DNA of 6,189 bases from Candidatus Pelagibacter sp. (lineage in GTDB: Bacteria; Pseudomonadota; Alphaproteobacteria; Pelagibacterales; Pelagibacteraceae): the NCBI GenBank assembly GCA_016777545.1, contig JADHRH010000055.1, positions 1-6,189 of the forward strand, given 5' to 3'. The position numbers and the translations under genes are program-made. Below, piece by piece: positions 1-4,925 of this stretch; within the stretch, counting starts at the first letter, position 1; every line of letters begins with the position of its first letter. Below the pieces are notes generated by a model. That model was not told the DNA's origin. It did no database searches and saw nothing but the letters and a program-made list of their open reading frames with translations.

Positions 1-2
1 AC

Positions 3-218
3 CCTGAAAAAGGTCAAAATATAGCAATGGGATATGTGCCATTTGATGGAACATTAAATGCTAATGGTTTCCCTAAAGGTAAAGTTGGAACTAAGTACAA
101 AGTTCACTTACCTGCTAAATATTCTGACACACCAGGAACGCCTGTTGATGCTGTGGTAGTGGATATTCCATTTACAGAATCGTTTAACGCAAACACAAGA
201 GAAGTCGTTAAAGGTTAA
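3..218 (+). CDS. C-terminal fragment of a GcvT/DmdA-like aminomethyltransferase-family protein
   Basis: The reading frame is open from the window edge, starting with codons for PEKGQNIAMGYVP, and ends at TAA 216-218, so only the last 71 residues are present; the ATG at 27 is almost certainly internal. The pattern (an N-I-A-M-G-Y-V-P strand, then KGKVGTKYKVHLPAK, then PVDAVVVDIPF) resembles the C-terminal beta-barrel domain of the glycine-cleavage T-protein superfamily. That superfamily includes aminomethyltransferases, DMSP demethylase DmdA, and the folate-binding part of sarcosine and dimethylglycine dehydrogenases. Members move a one-carbon group to tetrahydrofolate in the cytoplasm, but the substrate cannot be told from this fragment. 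It does not match the C-terminus I remember for Pelagibacter DmdA, so it is more likely a paralogue. The fold is moderately supported and the substrate is unknown. A strong hairpin follows 11 bases after the stop. Confidence 0.6.
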   Translation, partial: PEKGQNIAMGYVPFDGTLNANGFPKGKVGTKYKVHLPAKYSDTPGTPVDAVVVDIPFTESFNANTREVVKG

Positions 219-229
219 ATTAATTATTT

Positions 230-250
230 GGGGGAGGTTAATTCTCCCCC
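230..250 (+). promoter_or_regulatory. Strong GC-rich RNA hairpin between two genes
   Basis: GGGGGAG (230-236) pairs perfectly with CTCCCCC (244-250) around the 7-base loop GTTAATT. It stands out sharply in such AT-rich DNA. It sits 11 bases after the stop of the GcvT-like gene and 7 bases before the ATG of the small membrane-peptide gene. No T-run follows on either strand, so it is not a textbook intrinsic terminator. The likely roles are a 3' end or stability element for the upstream transcript, a partial attenuator, or a structure that hides the purine-rich GGAGG (233-237). The pairing is seen directly; the role is inferred. Confidence 0.6.
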
Positions 251-257
251 ACTAATA

Positions 258-368
258 ATGACAAAATCATTCCTAATCGTAATTTGCATAATAATAGTAA
301 TTGCTTTAATACTCTTTCCACTATTTGTTTCTTACAAAGCTCAGAAAAATAGTAAAAAAAATAAATAA
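258..368 (+). CDS. Small single-pass membrane peptide (36 aa), coupled to the Yip1-like gene
   Basis: ATG at 258 opens a 36-codon frame ending at TAA 366-368. The product starts MTKSFLIVICIIIVIALILF, continues PLFVSY, and ends in a basic tail (KAQKNSKKNK). This gives one hydrophobic segment at about residues 5-25 flanked by a positively charged, probably cytoplasmic C-terminus, typical of very small inner-membrane proteins. The stop overlaps the next start as TAATG (366-370), which argues for a real, translationally coupled gene. The only Shine-Dalgarno-like sequence (GGAGG, 233-237) is inside the hairpin and about 20 bases away, which is too far for normal use. I do not recognise the family. 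Alternatively this is a chance hydrophobic frame between two genes; the overlap and the membrane-protein neighbour favour a real gene. Confidence 0.5.
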   Translation: MTKSFLIVICIIIVIALILFPLFVSYKAQKNSKKNK

Positions 369-913
369 TGTTTGGTCAATTTTTAAATATAGTTGTTCGG
401 TCTATTAAATTAGATAAATCTCTTTACAAAGATAATAAGAACTTTGGTGAAGCTGCAATATATTTTGCAGGCCTTATCATGATACTAGACGGGTTAGCAG
501 GAGCTGTTGCGGCAAACACTGTTATTAAAACTGCTGTTGCAATGTCTGGTTTAACTGCCATTCTTACTTGGTTTGTATGGGGACTATTTATTTATGTGAT
601 CGGTGTAAAATTATTTCCAGATAAAGATACTAAAGTTTCATTTAAAAAAGTTTTAACAGCTGTAGGGTTTGCTCATGCACCAGGGCTTTTAAGATTTTTT
701 GCTGTAACACCAGATTTAATGATCCCAATAATATTTCTAACTCAGTTTTGGATATTTGCAGGATTAATCATTTCGACAAAACAAGTTTTAAATCTAAAGT
801 CTAACTTTAAATCATTTGGAATAGTCTTTTTAGCTTTTTTAATAATTGCTTTTCTTTCAATATCTTTTGTAATGAGCAAAATGAATGCTTTGCCTATAAG
901 CAATATCAGTTAA
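368..913 (+). CDS. Yip1-like multi-pass inner-membrane protein
   Basis: This is a 181-residue, strongly hydrophobic protein. Likely membrane segments lie at about residues 28-50, 58-83, 96-112, 116-136 and 149-169. The polar N-terminus (FLNIVVRSIKLDKSLYKDNK), the W-containing helix TWFVWGLFIYVIG (67-79) and the following VLTAVGFAHAPGLLRF (95-110) fit the Yip1 domain family, in which a 'GfA.aP..l' segment opens a late helix. Bacterial members are widespread integral membrane proteins without a settled function; the name comes from eukaryotic Rab-interacting proteins and does not imply that role here. The start ATG overlaps the stop of the preceding 36-aa membrane gene, suggesting coupled translation and perhaps partnership in the membrane. 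The gene ends tail to tail with the minus-strand operon, with interlocked stop codons at 910-913. Confidence 0.7.
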   Translation: MFGQFLNIVVRSIKLDKSLYKDNKNFGEAAIYFAGLIMILDGLAGAVAANTVIKTAVAMSGLTAILTWFVWGLFIYVIGVKLFPDKDTKVSFKKVLTAVGFAHAPGLLRFFAVTPDLMIPIIFLTQFWIFAGLIISTKQVLNLKSNFKSFGIVFLAFLIIAFLSISFVMSKMNALPISNIS

Positions 914-1080
914 ATTGGAAATATAGTTTTTGAAAGCTTACAAGAATTGCAGGTTTTAAATCCTGTTAAAATTAAATTTTGAGAAACACTTGGGTCTTCT
1001 TTTTTACACTCTTCACAAAAATTATCTAATTGAAGAACTTCTTCATCATTATTATCTTGATCATTAAAGTCTTTAGTCAT
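910..1080 (-). CDS. Small acidic protein with two CxxC pairs (56 aa), probable zinc-ribbon type
   Basis: ATG at 1080-1078 opens a 56-residue frame ending at TAA 912-910. The N-terminus is rich in D, E and N (MTKDFNDQDNNDEE). Then come C22-E-E-C25 and C44-N-S-C47, 18 residues apart, a spacing typical of small four-cysteine zinc ribbons. A longer frame starting at 1107 (MEQELALLI...) is possible but would lie deep inside the upstream gene. The ATG at 1080 gives an 8-base overlap (ATGACTAA) with the stop of the DUF3726 gene, the usual geometry for translational coupling, so I prefer it. It is the last gene of a four-gene minus-strand operon. No function is assigned; metal binding is inferred from the cysteine spacing, and a redox or iron-sulfur role is possible but less likely. 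Confidence 0.65.
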   Translation of the reverse strand: MTKDFNDQDNNDEEVLQLDNFCEECKKEDPSVSQNLILTGFKTCNSCKLSKTIFPI

Positions 1081-1684
1081 TATCAGTAAGGCCAGCTCCT
1101 GCTCCACCTTGTTTTAAGCTTTCATTTTCTTCAACAAACGTTTCTTCTGAAAGCTTATAAAGCTCATTCCATTCTTTTTCTTCAAACGAGTCTCTGTTTT
1201 CTAAAATTTTTAAATAAATATTTTCAGCAGATTCGATTATTTCGTTTTTAGTGTAATTAGAATAAATATTGTTATTAAAGTTTAATAAAAACTCCCTGTC
1301 ATCCATTTTTAAGAATATTCTTTTACCGATTACCTCAGCTGCTCTACTTACAAATGGTAGGAAAAGTAATGGATATGAGACTTTTTTAAACGTTATCTCA
1401 TTTAAAGTTTCTAGAGTTTTAATCTGATCTAAAAAATTTACCCCTGCGATTATTGGGCAATATTCATTTTTACCAGCCTCATTGTTTTGCTTTATAATGC
1501 TGATATTCTCTAACCTTATTTCTTTTTTTTTCTTAAAAAAACTATTTAAGTTTTTAATTCCAGGCAAACTAAAAATTTCGAGTAGTCTTATATTTTTTCC
1601 AATCTCTTCTGCAATCCCCCATGAATATCCTGCAGCTCTACTTGATCTTTTAGAAACTGTATCTATTTCGCTTAATGATCTCAT
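1073..1684 (-). CDS. DUF3726 family protein
   Basis: This is a 203-residue soluble protein of unknown function. The N-terminal stretch MRSLSEIDTVSKRSSRAAGY followed by SWGIAEEIGKNIRLLE (to about residue 36) and the C-terminal GAGAGLTDND (194-203) match what I remember of DUF3726, where an 'SLnEie...kaARgaG..wGlAeEaG' start and an 'AGAGltDnD' tail are the conserved marks. The middle (50-180) is variable and lysine-rich, with KKKKE encoded by a run of nine T on the plus strand at 1523-1531. No signal peptide or membrane helix is visible. The start is 5 bases after the stop of the 550-aa gene with no Shine-Dalgarno, and the end overlaps the next gene by 8 bases, so it is almost certainly co-translated with both. 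I know of no established biochemical role for the family. Confidence 0.75.
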   Translation of the reverse strand: MRSLSEIDTVSKRSSRAAGYSWGIAEEIGKNIRLLEIFSLPGIKNLNSFFKKKKEIRLENISIIKQNNEAGKNEYCPIIAGVNFLDQIKTLETLNEITFKKVSYPLLFLPFVSRAAEVIGKRIFLKMDDREFLLNFNNNIYSNYTKNEIIESAENIYLKILENRDSFEEKEWNELYKLSEETFVEENESLKQGGAGAGLTDND

Positions 1685-1689
1685 GTTGA

Positions 1690-3342
1690 TTAATTATAAA
1701 CCCAATGTTCATCATAGTTTTTTAATTGTTCTGGTAGGGGTGCTCCTTGAAACATGCATATTCTTAGCCACTTATCAGAACGTGGATCAAATTTTAATGC
1801 TCCAAAAAAAGATAATTTTAGTCTCAACATATCAATAGGCATTATTTCTTGGCCAATAGTATTGTCTTGTATTTCAGAATAAGGAAATTTCTCTACTATA
1901 AATGCTCTTCTTACAACGTGTCTTAACTCATTATTGGTTGATAAAAATTTAGCAATAGTCCAACTATTTTTAGTAACCAATAACGATTCATAAAGTTTTT
2001 TAATATCTCTTGCAATTGCTAAGGGTTGCTCTAACTCAGCACCCACTTCATCAAATCTATTTGCTAGTCTTGGTTCCTCTTTATTTTTTGAGATAAACCA
2101 AAAATTTAAATTATTTTCATCTTTGGTAAAATCTATTGTTAAGATATCTGGATATTTTTTTTCTAAAATTAGCTTTAAGTCTTCTACCGTTCGCTCAGTT
2201 GGAATATTGAAATATTTTTCTTCTTCAGAGCTCATTTCTTTAATTAACGGGGACGTTATATTATCATAAGGTTCCATCATCATTGAGACGACATATTCAA
2301 TGCATTCTTCACAATATTTTTTTTCTAAATACAGATATAATTCGTTAAAGGCATAATCTTGCTCAAAATTAAATTCATTATCTAGATAGACAATAAATTC
2401 ATTAAGATCTTTCAATAAAGATTTAATCTTATTTATTTGATATTCACTTTCAGTATTCCAAGAAGTGATATTCTTTATTGATTTTTTTAAACATTCTAAA
2501 AATAAGTTTTTATCTTTCTCTGATATTGTTTTTATCTCTCTTATTTTTTTTAAAGAAATTTCTCTTGCTGAAATCCAGTTATTTAAAAGAGTTGGATGAT
2601 TAACAATAAATGGAGCCATTCCAAGACCTGTAGAATTTCCTATTCCTAAACCTTTACAAATATTTATATCAAGATTTACAGCTTTTTTTGGATTCTTACT
2701 TTTTGCAACGTGATTAACTTGATCAAAAGTAAATTGTCTTACCAGATAAACCAACATCATTTCCAATCTAAATGGACCATATATTTCTTCTCGGTCTTTA
2801 ATTCTAAATCTGTCTGCTAAGCCAAATTTACCTGACCCATAAACTGCTGTGGTTCTATATAAATAACCAACACTAGTTAACAAATCATTATCAGGCTGCT
2901 TACCTTCGCTTAAACATTCAACCACATGATTGAAAACTCTTACTGATTTATTAGCTCTTGAAAGAGTTAATTCTTTATAAGAAAGTCTGCCAAATTCTTG
3001 TTTTGGTACTTCGTTTTTTAATCTTTCAATATCTTGTTTTTTTGGAACACCATCAAAAAGTGTGAAGGCTGCATCCCATTTGGTAGCTATAACTCTATCT
3101 GATCTTTCATTATCATCTAATTCATTTGCAAAACAAATTAATGAATACACTCTATTTTTTTTCTTAAATGAATAAACTGCAGTACCATAACCATGTTCGT
3201 TTAATTCAAATAAATCTCTTTTGTAATCCCAATCCTTAAATTCTTTTAAAAAACTTCTTAAAAATGAAAGTTTAGATTGATGAAAAGACCCAAGTCTTGA
3301 TAGCTTCATTACTACATTGGGGTCTCTTAAAGAAATATTCAT
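1690..3342 (-). CDS. Conserved-looking 550-aa protein of unknown function
   Basis: This is a full-length, soluble protein with no signal peptide or clear membrane helix. I cannot name its function. Several stretches look like family-conserved motifs: RTTAVYGSGKFGLADR (163-178), LGIGNSTGLGMAPFIVNHP (232-250), FWFISKNKEEPRLANR (414-429), and a dense C-terminal block with MPIDMLRLKLSFFGALKFDP (501-520) followed by RSDKWLRICMFQGAPLP (521-537). Residues 262-350 are charged and probably helical. I recall unnamed proteins of this type beside DUF3726 genes in other marine alphaproteobacteria, but I cannot verify that here. The Gly-rich GIGNSTGLGMAP looks like a possible phosphate- or nucleotide-contacting loop; this is a guess, as it is not a Walker A motif. 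Its ATG overlaps the TGA of the M19 gene (ATGA, 3342-3339), and DUF3726 starts 5 bases downstream, so it is the middle of a coupled operon. Confidence 0.75.
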   Translation of the reverse strand: MNISLRDPNVVMKLSRLGSFHQSKLSFLRSFLKEFKDWDYKRDLFELNEHGYGTAVYSFKKKNRVYSLICFANELDDNERSDRVIATKWDAAFTLFDGVPKKQDIERLKNEVPKQEFGRLSYKELTLSRANKSVRVFNHVVECLSEGKQPDNDLLTSVGYLYRTTAVYGSGKFGLADRFRIKDREEIYGPFRLEMMLVYLVRQFTFDQVNHVAKSKNPKKAVNLDINICKGLGIGNSTGLGMAPFIVNHPTLLNNWISAREISLKKIREIKTISEKDKNLFLECLKKSIKNITSWNTESEYQINKIKSLLKDLNEFIVYLDNEFNFEQDYAFNELYLYLEKKYCEECIEYVVSMMMEPYDNITSPLIKEMSSEEEKYFNIPTERTVEDLKLILEKKYPDILTIDFTKDENNLNFWFISKNKEEPRLANRFDEVGAELEQPLAIARDIKKLYESLLVTKNSWTIAKFLSTNNELRHVVRRAFIVEKFPYSEIQDNTIGQEIMPIDMLRLKLSFFGALKFDPRSDKWLRICMFQGAPLPEQLKNYDEHWVYN

Positions 3343-4310
3343 TGGTTCATTTCTTTGTAAAAATTATACCAGTTGTTTCCAAGAATTCCATTTACTTCAC
3401 TTTCTGAAAAACCAACTTTTTTAAGTCCTATCTCTAAGTTTTCAAACCCTCTTGCATCTTGAAACCAATTAGGTTGTTTTGGAAAACCAGGTTTGTTTTT
3501 AGATCCTTCTCCATAATTTTTGCTTTTAGTCCAAGTACCATTTCTCATCCACTCAACAATGGTATCTGGTTGGTTTAAACAAAGATCTGAACCTATTCCA
3601 ATTTTTTCAACCCCCATAATCTCAGCAGTCTTAGCTGTCATTTCGCAAAAACTTTCCAAAGAACAATCTGTTCCATCTTTTAAATGATGAGGATATAAAG
3701 AGAGACCCAACATTCCTTTGTGTTTGGATAAAATTTTTAATAGTTCGTTTGATTTGTTTCTCTTAGCTGGATGCCAAAATGATGGATTTGCATGAGTTAT
3801 TGCAATTGGTTTTTCACTTATCTCAATTGCATCAATTGTACTTTTTTCTGCTGAATGAGACATGTCTATTACAAGACCTAATCTATTCATCTCTTTAATT
3901 ACCTCTTTACCAAAATTAGTAACCCCACTATCTATTGCTTCATAACATCCCGTCGCTAGTAATGACTGATTGTTATAAGTTAGTTGCATAAACCTACATC
4001 CTAAATCGTAAACTTTTTCAACCAATCCAATATCATCTTCTATAGGTGAGCAATTTTGAAAACCAAAAAAAACTGCAGTTTTATTTTCAGATTTAGCTTT
4101 TTCAATATCTTTAAAACTTTTACCGTGAAAAATTAAGTCGGAATTTTCTGAAAAGTGATTTTCCCAATTTTTCAATACCGTTTTTAGCTCATCAAAATCT
4201 TCGTGGTAAACAATAGTTACATGGATTGCATCCAGTCCTGCTTGTTTATTGATCTGAAAAATTTCTCTAGACCAGTTACAATATTGTAAATTATCAATTT
4301 TAAAATTCAT
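3339..4310 (-). CDS. Peptidase M19 (renal dipeptidase-like) amidohydrolase with an altered metal site
   Basis: This is a 323-residue TIM-barrel amidohydrolase-type protein, close to the usual M19 length. Recognisable motifs are GFQN (83-86), GCRFMQLTYNNQ (104-115), GLVIDMSHS (145-153), ITHANP (171-176), KRNKSNE (183-189), GIGSDL (238-243) and the C-terminal GNNWYNFYKE (311-320). Compared with human renal dipeptidase, His152 and His173 match the two beta-metal histidines, Arg184-Asn185 the conserved RN pair, and Asp242 the catalytic aspartate. The N-terminal HxD metal pair is absent (DNLQYCNW at 6-13), and the bridging Glu is Gln85. I recall the same changes in M19-like proteins encoded near dimethylglycine demethylation genes in Pseudomonas, so this may be a distinct subfamily with a non-dipeptide substrate. 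I chose ATG 4310 because AAGAAG lies 6 bases upstream; an upstream TTG at 4340 would add 10 residues. It is the first gene of the minus-strand operon. No signal peptide, so cytoplasmic. Confidence 0.85.
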   Translation of the reverse strand: MNFKIDNLQYCNWSREIFQINKQAGLDAIHVTIVYHEDFDELKTVLKNWENHFSENSDLIFHGKSFKDIEKAKSENKTAVFFGFQNCSPIEDDIGLVEKVYDLGCRFMQLTYNNQSLLATGCYEAIDSGVTNFGKEVIKEMNRLGLVIDMSHSAEKSTIDAIEISEKPIAITHANPSFWHPAKRNKSNELLKILSKHKGMLGLSLYPHHLKDGTDCSLESFCEMTAKTAEIMGVEKIGIGSDLCLNQPDTIVEWMRNGTWTKSKNYGEGSKNKPGFPKQPNWFQDARGFENLEIGLKKVGFSESEVNGILGNNWYNFYKEMNQ

Positions 4311-4316
4311 TGTGAT

Positions 4317-4322
4317 CTTCTT
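4317..4322 (-). promoter_or_regulatory. Ribosome binding site deciding the M19 start
   Basis: Read on the minus strand, AAGAAG lies 6 bases before the ATG at 4310. It is the clearest Shine-Dalgarno-like sequence at any start in the window. It supports ATG 4310 over the in-frame TTG at 4340, which has no purine-rich stretch at a useful distance. Confidence 0.45.
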
Positions 4323-4386
4323 TGTTTTAAAGAATACCAATAAGATAGATAAATTCTATTAATTTTATTGAAATTTTAGGCTTAAT

Positions 4387-4416
4387 TTGAAATAACAATT
4401 TACGTTAGAATAAAAT
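4387..4416 (+). promoter_or_regulatory. Putative sigma-70-type promoter for purEK
   Basis: TTGAAA (4387-4392) and TAAAAT (4411-4416) are spaced by 18 bases, close to the sigma-70 consensus. Transcription would start around 4422-4425, essentially at the purE ATG (4425), giving a leaderless or near-leaderless mRNA. That fits the lack of any Shine-Dalgarno before purE. The overlapping TAGAAT (4406-4411) is an alternative -10 but would leave only 13 bases of spacing from this -35. In DNA this AT-rich, chance matches are common, so confidence is low. Confidence 0.3.
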
Positions 4417-4424
4417 TACAACAA

Positions 4425-4916
4425 ATGGCTAAAAATAAATTAAACAAAGTATCAATTGTTATGGGTAGTCAATCTGACTACAAAACCATGATATTTTGTC
4501 AAAATATTCTTAAAAAATTAAACATAAAATTTGAAACAAAAATAATATCAGCTCATAGAACCCCTAAAAGAATGTATGAATTTGCTATTAATGCTGAAAA
4601 AAATGGTATTGCAGTGATTATTGCTGGAGCTGGTGGATCTGCACATTTACCAGGAATGATTTCAGCCCTTACTTCTCTACCGGTACTAGGTGTTCCAATT
4701 GAAAGTAAAAAGCTGAAAGGTCTTGATAGTCTTCTATCCATTGCACAAATGCCAAAAGGAATACCTGTTGGAACATTAGCAATTGGAGAAGATGGTGCAA
4801 TTAATGCTGCCTTATTAGCTGCATCTATTATTGGTCTTAGTGATTTAACTGTCAAAAAAAAATTAAATCATTTTCGTTTGAGTCAGAGCAAATCCGTTAA
4901 AAAAAAACCCAAATAG
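4425..4916 (+). CDS. purE: N5-carboxyaminoimidazole ribonucleotide mutase, class I PurE
   Basis: PurE moves the carboxyl group of N5-CAIR (made by PurK) to C4, giving CAIR in de novo purine synthesis; it acts in the cytoplasm, usually as an octamer. The 163-residue protein shows all class I signatures: GSQSD (14-18) for phosphate binding, SAHRTP (42-47) with the catalytic His44, AGAGGSAHLPGM (67-78), and GLDSLLSIAQMPKGIPV (99-115) followed by TLAIG (117-121). Residues 144-163 form a short lysine-rich tail (ending SKSVKKKPK) beyond the usual core, encoded partly by two runs of nine A (4854-4862 and 4899-4907). There is no Shine-Dalgarno before the ATG. purK begins 9 bases after the stop, so the two consecutive-step enzymes are co-transcribed. 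The presence of purK confirms the two-step bacterial route rather than a class II AIR carboxylase. Confidence 0.96.
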   Translation: MAKNKLNKVSIVMGSQSDYKTMIFCQNILKKLNIKFETKIISAHRTPKRMYEFAINAEKNGIAVIIAGAGGSAHLPGMISALTSLPVLGVPIESKKLKGLDSLLSIAQMPKGIPVGTLAIGEDGAINAALLAASIIGLSDLTVKKKLNHFRLSQSKSVKKKPK

Positions 4917-4925
4917 TTTTAAAAT

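Larger units (their letters stand above)
4311..4424. promoter_or_regulatory. Divergent intergenic region between the M19 operon and purEK
   Basis: This 114-base, very AT-rich spacer is the largest gene-free stretch in the window and the only place where both the minus-strand operon and purEK can start transcription. It contains no strong inverted repeat, no recognisable PurR-type operator and no riboswitch-like structure. On the minus strand, TATTCT and TATCTT are possible -10 elements, but none has a convincing -35 partner, so no minus-strand promoter is placed. Confidence 0.5.

Noticed and set aside
3..218. Calling the left fragment dmdA (DMSP demethylase)
   Set aside because: The superfamily fits, but the C-terminal residues differ from the Pelagibacter DmdA ending I remember, and too little of the gene is present to name a substrate.
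230..250. Calling the hairpin a rho-independent terminator
   Set aside because: The stem is strong, but neither strand carries a U-rich tract after it; the plus strand continues ACTAATAATG.
1081..1107. Nine-codon N-terminal extension (MEQELALLI) of the Cys4 protein
   Set aside because: It would give a 35-base overlap with the DUF3726 gene, whereas the ATG at 1080 gives the compact ATGACTAA overlap typical of coupled genes.
1482..1838. Open plus-strand frame of 118 codons
   Set aside because: It lies antisense across the DUF3726 gene and the end of the 550-aa gene. Its product is a Phe/Leu/Ile-rich mirror of lysine-rich coding sequence and has no family-like motif.
4311..4340. Upstream TTG start for the M19 gene (MVFFKTKKIT extension)
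   Set aside because: TTG is a rare start, nothing like a ribosome binding site precedes it, and the ATG at 4310 has AAGAAG at 6 bases.
4553..4855. Open minus-strand frame of 100 codons
   Set aside because: It is a shadow inside purE, whose own motifs are unmistakable in the plus strand.
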